Below are positions 16,914-25,289 of a stretch of DNA of 64,000 nucleotides, piece after piece (the stretch's first letter is position 1; every line of letters starts with the position of its first letter). Source of the stretch: Bacteroidales bacterium. GTDB taxonomy: Bacteria > Bacteroidota > Bacteroidia > Bacteroidales > WCHB1-69. A program made the translations under genes and the position numbers. The notes beneath the pieces were generated by a model that was not told where the DNA came from, ran no database searches, and saw only the letters and a program-made list of their open reading frames with translations. The DNA is taken from assembly GCA_024400835.1 (NCBI GenBank), contig JAKSMC010000007.1, positions 32,678 to 96,677 of the forward strand, given 5' to 3'.

Positions 16914-18731
16914 ATGAAACACACATTCCTCTCTGTTTTTCTATTGGCTTTGGTGACTTTGGCCTCAGCCCAGACTTCTTGGAAACCCGCTGGCGATAAA
17001 ATCAAAACTCCGTGGGCGGAACAGGTGAATCCTAACCAGGTGCTGCCCGAATATCCGCGCCCTATCTTGGAACGAACGCAATGGCAGAACCTCAACGGAC
17101 TTTGGGATTATGCCATCCTCGATAAAGGCAAGATGGAGCCCCAACAATATGATGGGCAGATTTTGGTGCCCTTCTGTGTGGAATCTTCCCTGTCGGGCGT
17201 GCAGAAGAGTGTGACCGAGAAACAAGAACTGTGGTATCATCGCTCGTTTGATGTGCCCGCCGCTTGGAAAGGCAAACACATCATCCTTAACTTCGGTGCG
17301 GTAGATTGGCAAGCAGATGTCTATGTAAACGATATCCACATTGGCACGCACAAGGGCGGCTATGCAGGTTTCTCCTTCGACATCACCCCTTATCTGAATC
17401 CGAAGGGACATCAGAAACTCGTGGTGCGCGTGTGGGACCCTACCGACAAGGGCTATCAACCCATCGGCAAGCAAACCCTTACGCCCAATTCTATTTGGTA
17501 CACGGCTGTCACGGGCATTTGGCAAACCGTCTGGATGGAACCCGTAGACGCAAACTATATTACCAATGTGAAATCGGCCGCCGATATTCAAAACGGCACG
17601 TTGGAGCTGACCTTGCGCAGCGCATTGGATAACCCTAACGACCTGGTCGAAGCCGTCCTGATGGATGGCGCCAAGGAGGTGTCCCGTGCTAAAGGCATCG
17701 CAAACGGTACCCTTCGCATGGCTGTGCCAGACGCAAAATTGTGGTCGCCGGAACATCCGTTCCTCTATACGCTGAAACTCACGCTCTGGCGCGATGGGCG
17801 AAAGTTGGACGAAGCCCGCTCTTACGCCGCCATGCGTACCATTGCCGCTGTTCGCGATTGGGACAATGGAATCTACCGTATGCAGCTTAATGGCGAAAAC
17901 TATTTCCAATATGGTCCGCTGGATCAGGGCTGGTTCCCTGACGGCCTCTATACGGCGCCTACCGATGAGGCCTTGCTGTTCGACATCCGCAAAACGAAGG
18001 AACTCGGCTTCAATATGATTCGCAAACATGTCAAGGTGGAACCGGACCGCTGGTACTACTATTGCGACCGCGAGGGCATCCTCGTATGGCAGGATATGCC
18101 GAGCGGCGACATGGGCAATGGCTGGGAACCTTATAAGTACAATGGCGGTACTGACCAGAATCGTACCTCACAATCGGCACAGAACTATTATGACGAGTGG
18201 ACCGCTATCATGGATCAGCGCGGGCAACACCCCTGCGTGGTGGTTTGGGTGCCCTTCAATGAGGCTTGGGGACAGTTTGAAACCCAGAAGGTGGTCGATT
18301 ATATCAAGAGCATGGACCCTACGCGCTTGGTGAACCCGGCCAGCGGCGGCAATCATCGCGATTGTGGCGACATCTTCGATTTTCATCATTATCCCAATCC
18401 CGCTATGTTTCTCAGCGACCCGGGACGTGTGAATGTGCTGGGCGAGTATGGCGGCATCGGACTGCCCTTGGAAGGACATCTTTGGTTCGCCGACAAAAAC
18501 TGGGGCTATGTGAAGTTCCAAAGCAAGGAGGAGGTGACAAAGCAATATTTGGAATATGCTGAAATGCTCAAGACCCTCATCCCACGGGGCTATTCGGCTG
18601 CCGTCTATACGCAAACCACCGATGTGGAAGGCGAGGTGAACGGCCTGATGACTTATGACCGCAAGGAGATGAAGATGGATGTCGAACAAGTCCGCAAAGT
18701 GAACCAGGAGGTTATCCACACACTCAAGTAG
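16914..18731 (+). CDS. GH2 family glycosidase (beta-galactosidase type)
   Basis: From Met 16914 the product has 605 residues and signal peptide MKHTFLSVFLLALVTLASA; an in-frame Met nine codons upstream is less likely. The order is sugar-binding jelly roll (QNLNGLWDYAI, LWYHRSFDVP, HKGGYAGFSFDITPYL), immunoglobulin-like domain, and TIM barrel. The acid/base is Glu450 in VPFNEAWGQ and the nucleophile Glu511 in VLGEYGGIG. The length is at the short end for GH2, with no extra C-terminal domains. Beta-galactosidase or beta-glucuronidase-like specificity cannot be read from the sequence. The mutarotase gene follows on the same strand after a 167-bp gap. Confidence 0.9.
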   Translation: MKHTFLSVFLLALVTLASAQTSWKPAGDKIKTPWAEQVNPNQVLPEYPRPILERTQWQNLNGLWDYAILDKGKMEPQQYDGQILVPFCVESSLSGVQKSVTEKQELWYHRSFDVPAAWKGKHIILNFGAVDWQADVYVNDIHIGTHKGGYAGFSFDITPYLNPKGHQKLVVRVWDPTDKGYQPIGKQTLTPNSIWYTAVTGIWQTVWMEPVDANYITNVKSAADIQNGTLELTLRSALDNPNDLVEAVLMDGAKEVSRAKGIANGTLRMAVPDAKLWSPEHPFLYTLKLTLWRDGRKLDEARSYAAMRTIAAVRDWDNGIYRMQLNGENYFQYGPLDQGWFPDGLYTAPTDEALLFDIRKTKELGFNMIRKHVKVEPDRWYYYCDREGILVWQDMPSGDMGNGWEPYKYNGGTDQNRTSQSAQNYYDEWTAIMDQRGQHPCVVVWVPFNEAWGQFETQKVVDYIKSMDPTRLVNPASGGNHRDCGDIFDFHHYPNPAMFLSDPGRVNVLGEYGGIGLPLEGHLWFADKNWGYVKFQSKEEVTKQYLEYAEMLKTLIPRGYSAAVYTQTTDVEGEVNGLMTYDRKEMKMDVEQVRKVNQEVIHTLK

Positions 18732-18898
18732 CGCGAGGGGCAAATAGTTTCAGGTTTCAGGTTTCAAGTTTCAAGTGGGGGACTCCCCAAAGGTCAATGT
18801 CAATAGTCATAGTGTAAAAGTAGATAAGTAGAAAGGTAGAAAAGTAGTGGGGGCACTCCGAAATGCTAATGGCTAACGACTTACTAAAAAATCGTACA
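18732..18898. repeat. Intergenic short-repeat tract
   Basis: Between the GH2 and mutarotase genes lie simple direct repeats: a TTTCAGGTTTCAGGTTTCAA-type run at about 18749-18775, GTCAATGTCAATAGTCA, and AGTAGATAAGTAGAAAGGTAG-type runs. GGGGGACTCC (18777-18786) is nearly repeated at 18849-18859. No gene is seen. Confidence 0.55.
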
Positions 18899-20011
18899 AT
18901 GAAAAAAAACATAATGATAATTATCTTGGCAGCGGTCGTCGTAGGTACGGCTTGCCAATCGCAAAATAAAGCAGCAATGACATACAATGGTAAAGAGGTG
19001 GGCGTCTATACGCTCCAAAACAAGAACGGCATGATCGTGCGCATCACCAACTTCGGCGGGCGCATCGTCTCCCTTATCGTGCCGGATGAAAACGGTGAAA
19101 TGCAAGACGTGGTACTCGGCTTTGACAGCATTCCGGACTACTATCCGGAGAATCACTCGTCCGACTTCGGCGCTGCCATTGGACGCTATGCCAATCGTTT
19201 GAGAAATGGACAAATCACGGTGGATGGCAAAGTTATACAGCTGCCGCGCAACAACGGCCCGCACTGCCTGCACGGCGGTCCTACGGGCTGGCAATACCAG
19301 GTCTATGATGTGGAATCGGTTAGTGACAGCCAACTGGTGCTGGCGCTGACCAGTCCTGATGGCGACAATAACTTCCCAGGTACGGTGAATGCCCGTGTGA
19401 CCTATACGCTTACAGACTGTAACGAACTGGAAATACATTACGAAGCCACTACCGACAAGACTACTGTCATCAATATGACGAATCACGCCTACTTCAATTT
19501 GAATGGCGATGGCCGTACCACGATTCTCAACCATTTGCTGACGCTGAACGCGGACCGTTACACACCGATTGACTCTACCTATATCCCGTTGGGCGAGCTA
19601 CTCCCTGTGGAAGGCACGCCTATGGACTTTCGCAAAGCCAAAGCCGTCGGGACAGATATACTGGCCGACTTCGAGCAGTTGCGCAATGGCAACGGCTACG
19701 ACCACAATTGGGTGCTCAACACCCAAGGTGACAGCACGCAGGTGTGCGCCCGCCTGGAGAGCCCTACTACAGGCATTGTGTTAGAAGTCTTCACTACAGA
19801 ACCCGGCATTCAGGTCTATACGGGCAATTTCTTAGACGGGACCGTGAAAGGCAAGGGTGGAGTGGCCTACCCGCAGCGCAGCGCCATCTGTTTGGAAACG
19901 CAGAAATATCCCGACTCCCCGAATAACCATTGGGCAGAGTCCAACGCCTACCTCAAGCCAGGCGAAAAATATAACAGTTGGACGAAATTTAAATTCTCAG
20001 TGGGGAAATGA
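18899..20011 (+). CDS. galM: Aldose 1-epimerase (galactose mutarotase), lipoprotein
   Basis: 370 residues from Met 18899, with lipoprotein signal MKKNIMIIILAAVVVGTAC (lipidated Cys19). The enzyme interconverts alpha and beta anomers of galactose/glucose. Family active-site blocks are present: RNNGPHCLHGG and MTNHAYFNLNG (catalytic histidines), EVFTTEPGIQVYTGN (catalytic glutamate) and CLETQKYPDSPNH-like QKYPDSPNNH. Export to the periplasm or outer membrane is typical for Bacteroidota mutarotases that sit beside glycosidase genes. It probably acts on galactose released by the GH2 enzyme just upstream. Confidence 0.92.
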   Translation: MKKNIMIIILAAVVVGTACQSQNKAAMTYNGKEVGVYTLQNKNGMIVRITNFGGRIVSLIVPDENGEMQDVVLGFDSIPDYYPENHSSDFGAAIGRYANRLRNGQITVDGKVIQLPRNNGPHCLHGGPTGWQYQVYDVESVSDSQLVLALTSPDGDNNFPGTVNARVTYTLTDCNELEIHYEATTDKTTVINMTNHAYFNLNGDGRTTILNHLLTLNADRYTPIDSTYIPLGELLPVEGTPMDFRKAKAVGTDILADFEQLRNGNGYDHNWVLNTQGDSTQVCARLESPTTGIVLEVFTTEPGIQVYTGNFLDGTVKGKGGVAYPQRSAICLETQKYPDSPNNHWAESNAYLKPGEKYNSWTKFKFSVGK

Positions 20012-20035
20012 TGGGGATATTGTCCTTGCCGGCCG

Positions 20036-20482
20036 TTATTTCAGCAATTGAGCCGTGTGGTTTTTGGTGTCTACTTTGGCGACAGCGTCGATGATAGTGC
20101 CTTGTTCGTCGATTACATACGTGGTGCGCAGAGTGCCCATACATTCTCGTCCGCACATTTTCTTGAGCCCCCAGGCTTCGTAGGCTTGGAGAATGACACA
20201 TTCCTTGTCGGAAATGAGGTGGAAGGGGAGTTCGTATTTGGCGATGAATTTCTGATGGGAGGCGGCAGAATCCTTGCTGACGCCCAATACTTCATAGCCC
20301 AAAGCGAGAAATCTCTGGTAGTTGTCGCGTAGGTCGCAGGCCTCGGCCGTGCAGCCAGGTGTGCTATCCTTGGGATAGAAATAAAGAACGAGTTTCTTGC
20401 CAGAGAAATCGCTTAATTTCACGGTGCTGCCGTTTTCGTCTGTGCCCACAAAATCAGGGGCTTTGGTTCCAATTGCTAACAT
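20036..20482 (-). CDS. bcp: Thioredoxin-dependent thiol peroxidase (BCP-type peroxiredoxin)
   Basis: 148 residues, full length for the BCP/PrxQ subfamily. The peroxidatic cysteine is in STPGCTAEAC, with a second cysteine five residues later as in two-cysteine PrxQ proteins. FYPKDSTPGC, GVSKDSAASHQKF and LPFHLISD are family blocks. It reduces hydrogen and organic peroxides with thioredoxin as donor. It converges on the mutarotase gene with only 24 bases between them and no obvious terminator. Confidence 0.93.
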   Translation of the reverse strand: MLAIGTKAPDFVGTDENGSTVKLSDFSGKKLVLYFYPKDSTPGCTAEACDLRDNYQRFLALGYEVLGVSKDSAASHQKFIAKYELPFHLISDKECVILQAYEAWGLKKMCGRECMGTLRTTYVIDEQGTIIDAVAKVDTKNHTAQLLK

Positions 20483-20506
20483 AGTGCGTTAATTGTTTGT
20501 TCGTTT

Positions 20507-20881
20507 CTACAAAAGATGACTTGCCAAAGAACGCTGGATGCCCTTGACGTCTATTTTACGGCTGAACTCTTTTTTGATAGGGAATTCAGAACCTTTGACC
20601 CAGATTTTCATTTCGCAGTCGTCATCTAAAGTGCCGGCTGTTTCAACTGAAAATTGGACGATGGAACTGTACGGGATGGAACGGTACTCGCGTTTGCTGC
20701 CCGTCATGCCTTGCACATCCAGCATGATGATTCGTTTGTTGGTGAACACCCACTTGTCGCGAATCAGACTGTAAGCGGATTCCAAAACTTCTCCTTCGCA
20801 TAAAATAGGAGAAAACTCGTGCTCTAAAGCGGCTACGTCCACTTCGGTGGCGTTGCCCAATAAATGATTGATAAGACCCAT
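20507..20881 (-). CDS. Bacterial PH domain protein
   Basis: Met 20881 gives a 124-residue protein (MGLINHLLGNATEV...) matching the bacterial pleckstrin-homology family bPH_1: SAYSLIRDKWVFTNKRIIMLDVQGMTGSKREYRSIPYSSIVQFSVETAG, then a C-terminal helix. Such proteins form oligomeric rings in vitro but have no assigned role. The longer ORF to 20995 adds an unlikely N-terminus. It lies 24 bases upstream of bcp on the same strand. Confidence 0.85.
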   Translation of the reverse strand: MGLINHLLGNATEVDVAALEHEFSPILCEGEVLESAYSLIRDKWVFTNKRIIMLDVQGMTGSKREYRSIPYSSIVQFSVETAGTLDDDCEMKIWVKGSEFPIKKEFSRKIDVKGIQRSLASHLL

Positions 20882-20945
20882 AATCGTGTGTTTTATTCGG
20901 TTGGTTAACTGTTTTTGTTGTATCTGTTCTACAAATCTGAAAATG

Positions 20946-21251
20946 TTACTGATGCTCGGCTTCAAGCAGGAAACTGACGGGGCGGAAGCCGTCATTGCAC
21001 GAAATCATGGCGGAGTAGGGGTCCTTCATCCAGCCGTCATAGAAGTTGCCGCCGCCATTGGCCAAGACCTCCACAAATTCCTTCATAGAACCCCATGCGC
21101 TTTCGCAGAAGTTCTCGGGACATTGCCCGTTTTTGGAAATGAAAATCTGACCTTCGTGCAGATCGCAGGCGTGCTCTATAGGGTTCTCGTACTTCTCCAT
21201 TAAGTCTGGGTAACACGCTTTTCGGATAACAGTGATTTTTACGTCTTTCAT
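20946..21251 (-). CDS. TIGR04076 family protein
   Basis: From Met 21251 the product is 101 residues (MKDVKITVIRKACYPDLMEKY...). Four cysteines (KACYPD, HACDLHEGQ, GQCPENFCESAW) and the closing CNDGFRPVSFLLEAE match the TIGR04076 family of small proteins of unknown function, with a possible metal or redox role suggested by the cysteines. The divergent arginine deiminase-type gene starts 111 bases away. Confidence 0.8.
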   Translation of the reverse strand: MKDVKITVIRKACYPDLMEKYENPIEHACDLHEGQIFISKNGQCPENFCESAWGSMKEFVEVLANGGGNFYDGWMKDPYSAMISCNDGFRPVSFLLEAEHQ

Positions 21252-21326
21252 AGAAGTCATGTGTGTGATAGGGCAGCAAAAATACAATTTTTATCACACG
21301 GGCATCGGTAATCCGAAATTTTCATG

Positions 21327-21334
21327 TATATTTG
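21327..21334 (+). promoter_or_regulatory. Bacteroidota -7 promoter element
   Basis: TATATTTG fits TAnnTTTG, 29 bases before the ATG at 21363. No matching -33 TTTG is visible at the usual spacing. Confidence 0.45.
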
Positions 21335-21362
21335 CAGCGCTTTATTGATAAAACGTAAAAGT

Positions 21363-22580
21363 ATGGAAGTCAATCGTTTAACATCTCTATTAGCCAGCGT
21401 AAAAGGCGTTTCTCCGAAAGCAGAATATAGTCCCGCACAATTAATCTTAATGCATCAGCCCGGTTTGGAGCTGTTTGACGGCGTCATTCATCCCGCAGCC
21501 GCTCTGTATGAACATTATTTTGATGTGGATGCTGCTGCTATGGAGCACAAAGGCTATCAGGCTATGTTGCGCAATAACAACATCCAGGTCCTGACAGTTC
21601 GCGAAGTGCTGATGGATGTTGACATTGATATCCTCCGCCAAATGGCTGAAAAAGTACTTGTTTACGATGCTGAAGGCACTTCTCTCAATAAAGATGAAGT
21701 GGACAGCTATCGCAAACTGGTGCTTAATAAGATGTCAAAAACGGATTTGGTTAGAACTTTGCTGCTTCGTCCAGTCGTCCATTTGAAAGAAACGAATACC
21801 AATACCGGTTTCGCTGCTCAATATGAACATCGTCCGTTGATGAATATGTACTTTATGCGCGACCAGTCAATATCTACCCCCAAGGGACAGATCCTCTGTA
21901 AACTGAACTCCTCGCAACGCAGCGAAGAAGTCGATATCGTCGAACTTTGCTACAAGCATTTAGGCATAGAACCGGTTTATAAAATCCAAGGTGAAAACAG
22001 TTTCTTGGAGGGTGGCGACTATATCCCGTTTGGCAATATGGGCCTCATCGGACAGGGCCTCCGCACAACGCAAGGCGCTATTGATGAGATGCTGGCCGCT
22101 GATGTTATCGGCCACGATATGCTCGTGGTGGTGCGCGACCATCTCAAAGATCAGTACCAAATGCATTTGGATACATATTTCAACATTATCGACCGCGACC
22201 TGGCAACCATGTGCTTCAACCGCTATGACGCACAAGATGAGTCTGACGAAAACTTCCTGACGATAGATGTTTATTCTCGCGAACCGGGCACGAAAGAGTA
22301 CCATGAGGATATGAGATATCACGGCATGTCATTCAAGAAGTTCTTGGATGAACAAGGTGTTCACGTCATCCGCGTACAGAAATCTGACGCCGACCATTAT
22401 GCCAATAACTTCTTGGCTATCGATGCCCGCCATATTATGTCTGTTGCCGGACAGTCCGAGCAACTGCAGAAAGAGTATGAAAAATACGGCGTGAATGTGG
22501 AATGGGTGCCGTTAGACAACCTGATTGGCGGTTATGGCGCTGCGCACTGCATGACGCAGGTTCTCAGAAGAATCGAGTAA
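21363..22580 (+). CDS. Arginine deiminase family protein
   Basis: 405 residues from Met 21363. The guanidine-modifying hydrolase fold is shown by the ordered active-site motifs MRDQSI, LEGGDYIPFGN, HLDTYFNIID and a C-terminal nucleophile Cys396 in GYGAAHCMTQVLRR. These match arginine deiminase, which converts arginine to citrulline and ammonia. No arcB or arcC lies beside it, so an ATP-yielding arc operon is not shown. A YfcC-type carrier, a family that includes putative arginine/ornithine antiporters, sits at 31251-32855 but is not linked. The family is certain; the exact substrate is not. Confidence 0.85.
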   Translation: MEVNRLTSLLASVKGVSPKAEYSPAQLILMHQPGLELFDGVIHPAAALYEHYFDVDAAAMEHKGYQAMLRNNNIQVLTVREVLMDVDIDILRQMAEKVLVYDAEGTSLNKDEVDSYRKLVLNKMSKTDLVRTLLLRPVVHLKETNTNTGFAAQYEHRPLMNMYFMRDQSISTPKGQILCKLNSSQRSEEVDIVELCYKHLGIEPVYKIQGENSFLEGGDYIPFGNMGLIGQGLRTTQGAIDEMLAADVIGHDMLVVVRDHLKDQYQMHLDTYFNIIDRDLATMCFNRYDAQDESDENFLTIDVYSREPGTKEYHEDMRYHGMSFKKFLDEQGVHVIRVQKSDADHYANNFLAIDARHIMSVAGQSEQLQKEYEKYGVNVEWVPLDNLIGGYGAAHCMTQVLRRIE

Positions 22581-22600
22581 TTAGTTTTCTATTCATAAAA

Positions 22601-22634
22601 AAAGCGGCAGGAAACAATCGTTTTCTGCCGCTTT
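22601..22634. terminator. Bidirectional terminator between convergent genes
   Basis: AAAGCGGCAGGAAA pairs with TTTTCTGCCGCTTT (14-bp stem with one G-T pair). It lies between the arginine deiminase-type gene and the convergent DUF362 gene and has A/T runs on both sides. Confidence 0.85.
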
Positions 22635-22655
22635 CTATGCTGCGCTTTTTGGATT

Positions 22656-23795
22656 TTATTTTTTGCCCATTTTGATGAGTTCGTATTGGCGTGTCCCCAA
22701 GCCTATTTTTTCACCGTGGATAAGTTGTGTCTCCCATTCGGATTCCGGGGTGGTGTTTTTGAAGTGGTCGTGGTGGTCGACGAAGTCGTGCTGGTGCAGA
22801 TGGTCGCCAAGAACGGAGTCGCGGATGGGTTCGGCTTTAAGACAGGCGTCTGCGCAGGCCTGGTCCAATGCTACAGGGTCGAATGATGCGAACATTCCGA
22901 TGTTGGGTAGGATGGGGGCATCATTCTCGGCATGGCAGTCGCAATAAGGGGAAACATCTACGATGAGCGATATGTGGAAACAGTCACGGCCTTGTACCAC
23001 GGCTTTGGTGTATTCGGCCATTTTTGCGTTGAGTGTGGAGATGGCTTGGTCTTGTGCGAAGTCGATGGCGTCGAAGTTGCAGGCTCCTAAACATCTTCCA
23101 CATCCGACGCAGTTGTCTAAGTTGACTTCCATCTTCCGTGTCTCTTCGTTGAAAACGAGCCCGTTGTTGGCACATTCGCGTAAGCAGGTTTTACATCCAC
23201 GGCATTTTTTCTCTTTGATGATGGGTTTGCCGTTGGAGTGTTGGTCCTTTTTCCCGGCACGAGAGCCGCAGCCCATGCCTATGTTTTTGATAGCGCCACC
23301 GAACCCGGTCATTTCATGACCCTTGAAGTGTGTAAGGCTGATAAAGACGTCGGCATCCATCACCGCACGACCGATACGCGCTTCTTTGGTGTATTCGCCG
23401 CCTTCTACAGGAACGGCAATGTCATCGGTGCCTTTCAGCCCGTCGCCGATGATGACCGGGCAGCCAACTGTCAGCGGGGTGAAGCCGTTCTCCCAAGCGC
23501 ATTCCAAGTGCTCGAGCGCGTTCTTACGAGAGCCTGGGTACATGGTGTTGCAGTCTGTGAGGAATGGCTTGCCACCGAGCTCTTTGACCAGATCCACAAT
23601 GGCTTTGGCGTAGTTGGGACGTAGATAACTGATATTGCCCAATTCTCCGAAATGCAGTTTGATGGCGACGAACTTGCCATCCATGTCAATGTTTCCGATG
23701 CCTGCGGTGCGGGCCAACCGTTTGAGCTTTGCCGGCATGCTCTCACCAAAATAGGCGGTCCGGAAGTCTGTGAAAAATACTTTTGAAGGTTCCAT
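22656..23795 (-). CDS. DUF362 domain protein with two 4Fe-4S ferredoxin motifs
   Basis: 379 residues. The N-terminal DUF362 region (VFFTDFRTAYFGESMPAKLKRL, AIKLHFGELGNISYLRP, FLTDCNTMYPGSRK) is followed by two CxxCxxCxxxC clusters: KCRGCKTCLRECANNGLVF and NCVGCGRCLGACNFDAI. A C-terminal block includes DVSPYCDCHAENDAPILPNIGMFAS. DUF362/ferredoxin proteins are widespread in anaerobes as probable electron carriers of unknown partner. It is preceded by no operon partner, and the convergent gene is the arginine deiminase. Confidence 0.87.
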   Translation of the reverse strand: MEPSKVFFTDFRTAYFGESMPAKLKRLARTAGIGNIDMDGKFVAIKLHFGELGNISYLRPNYAKAIVDLVKELGGKPFLTDCNTMYPGSRKNALEHLECAWENGFTPLTVGCPVIIGDGLKGTDDIAVPVEGGEYTKEARIGRAVMDADVFISLTHFKGHEMTGFGGAIKNIGMGCGSRAGKKDQHSNGKPIIKEKKCRGCKTCLRECANNGLVFNEETRKMEVNLDNCVGCGRCLGACNFDAIDFAQDQAISTLNAKMAEYTKAVVQGRDCFHISLIVDVSPYCDCHAENDAPILPNIGMFASFDPVALDQACADACLKAEPIRDSVLGDHLHQHDFVDHHDHFKNTTPESEWETQLIHGEKIGLGTRQYELIKMGKK

Positions 23796-23862
23796 TATTG
23801 ATGTTTTTATTGTTATTTTCTGATGAATATTTTCTTGATAATATGCGTCAATGCGGAAGCCG

Positions 23863-24837
23863 CTACGACCGCCGGCGTAGCTCTTTGGCTAACTTGAAGA
23901 TTTCCTGACTCAAATGGCAATAGCCGTTGGGATTTTTGTCAAGATAGTCCTGATGGTATTCCTCTGCAGTGTAGAAACATTGCAAAGGCAATAATTCCAC
24001 CATCAGTTTGGAACCTAAGGCGGATTCTTGCTCTTTGAAGACCGCTTGTAAAGTTTTGAAATCTTGATTGTCGGAATAATAGATGCCCGTGCGGTAGCGC
24101 GAGCCTTCGTCTTCGCCCTGCTTGTTCAAACTCAAAGGATCGATGATTTTGAAGAAAAGTTCTGCCAATTCGTTCAATGTTATGACATTGGGATTGTAGC
24201 GGATATGCACACACTCGGCATGGCCTGTTGTATCCGTATAGACCTCTTTGTACGATGGATTCTTACTATTTCCGTTGGCAAAGCCCACCTCAGTAAAGGT
24301 CACGCCATCCACCATTTTGAAGAATTTCTGTGCTCCCCAGAAACAGCCGGCCGCAAACCAGATGTCGCGTTCGGGACCGTAAATGTACGTCACAATTTCT
24401 TCCAAATAGAGTCGGTCGATTTCATCGAAAGTGCCCAATTCACGACTGTCAATATCCAGCACAGCCACTATATGTCCGTTGTTCCAAACGGGCACGACGA
24501 TTTCGCTGCGCGACTCGGAAGAGCAGGCGATGTGTCCGGGGAATTTTTCCACATCGGGCACAACGAGTGTCTGCTGTTGCTGCCAGGCGGTTCCGCACAC
24601 GCCGTTCCCGTATGCGATGTGCGTGCAGGCGAGCGGCCCTTGAAACGGTCCCAACACCAATTCGTCGCACTGAACACGGTAGAACCCCGTCCACCAAAAG
24701 CCAAATTCCTGATGCAATAAGGCAGCAAGGTTGGCCATTTTGGCAATATCGTCATTTTCGTCCTCCATCAACGAACGAACTATGGGCAGTAAGGAGGAGT
24801 ATTTTTCTTTTTTATCGTTAGTTATGGTCTGCATCAT
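23863..24837 (-). CDS. msrA: Fused free-Met-(R)-sulfoxide reductase (GAF) and MsrA
   Basis: 324 residues joining two methionine sulfoxide reductases. Residues 1 to about 155 are a GAF-type free methionine-(R)-sulfoxide reductase: FGFWWTGFYRV, LGPFQGPLACTHIAYGNGVCGTAW, PDVEKFPGHIACSSESRSEIVVPV, DIDSRELGTFDEID, including the three family cysteines. Residues about 158-324 are MsrA, with catalytic Cys165 in GCFWGAQKFF, TEVGFANG and EEYHQDYL. Together the enzyme could reduce free Met-R-SO and free or protein-bound Met-S-SO. No signal peptide is seen, so it is probably cytosolic. An MsrB is not in this window. Met at 24834 is an alternative start. Confidence 0.9.
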   Translation of the reverse strand: MMQTITNDKKEKYSSLLPIVRSLMEDENDDIAKMANLAALLHQEFGFWWTGFYRVQCDELVLGPFQGPLACTHIAYGNGVCGTAWQQQQTLVVPDVEKFPGHIACSSESRSEIVVPVWNNGHIVAVLDIDSRELGTFDEIDRLYLEEIVTYIYGPERDIWFAAGCFWGAQKFFKMVDGVTFTEVGFANGNSKNPSYKEVYTDTTGHAECVHIRYNPNVITLNELAELFFKIIDPLSLNKQGEDEGSRYRTGIYYSDNQDFKTLQAVFKEQESALGSKLMVELLPLQCFYTAEEYHQDYLDKNPNGYCHLSQEIFKLAKELRRRS

Positions 24838-24865
24838 TTAATCTGTATTACAATTTGAAAAAATA

Positions 24866-25225
24866 TTACGACACTATATGTGGTACAAAGACAATCAGTC
24901 CGACGATGGCGGCCGCTATAGCGCACCAAAGCACCGCGCCAGCTGCCATATCCTTGACTTTCCCGATGGCTTGGTCATATTCCGGTGACACTTTGTCCGC
25001 CAGTTCCTCTATCGCGGTATTGAAGGTCTCGGCTGCCAATACGATTCCGATGGCGAACACTACCGCTATCCACTCGAACTTGGAGAGGTGGAAGATTAGG
25101 CCCGCAGCAACGACGCAGACCGTTGCGAAAGCGTGTACAAAAGCATTTCCTCCCGCTGAAAACATAGTTCCGATTCCCCTGAAAGCATAGCTGAAACTCT
25201 TCAATCTTTTAGATATAAAACTCAT
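24866..25225 (-). CDS. dgkA: Diacylglycerol kinase / undecaprenol kinase
   Basis: 119 residues, three membrane helices. The DgkA signature with the catalytic glutamate is ETFNTAIEELADKVSPEYDQAIGKVKDMAAGAVL. In Bacteroidota this small integral enzyme phosphorylates undecaprenol or diacylglycerol for envelope lipid recycling; which substrate is used here cannot be told. It lies 28 bases upstream of the fRMsr-MsrA gene on the same strand. Confidence 0.92.
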   Translation of the reverse strand: MSFISKRLKSFSYAFRGIGTMFSAGGNAFVHAFATVCVVAAGLIFHLSKFEWIAVVFAIGIVLAAETFNTAIEELADKVSPEYDQAIGKVKDMAAGAVLWCAIAAAIVGLIVFVPHIVS

Positions 25226-25289
25226 AAATTCATTAATTTAACTGTTTTGCATACATATAAATTTCCTATGAAAACACATCAAGAAAAAA

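Noticed and set aside
16965..18029. 354-residue minus-strand ORF
   Set aside because: Antisense shadow of the GH2 gene.
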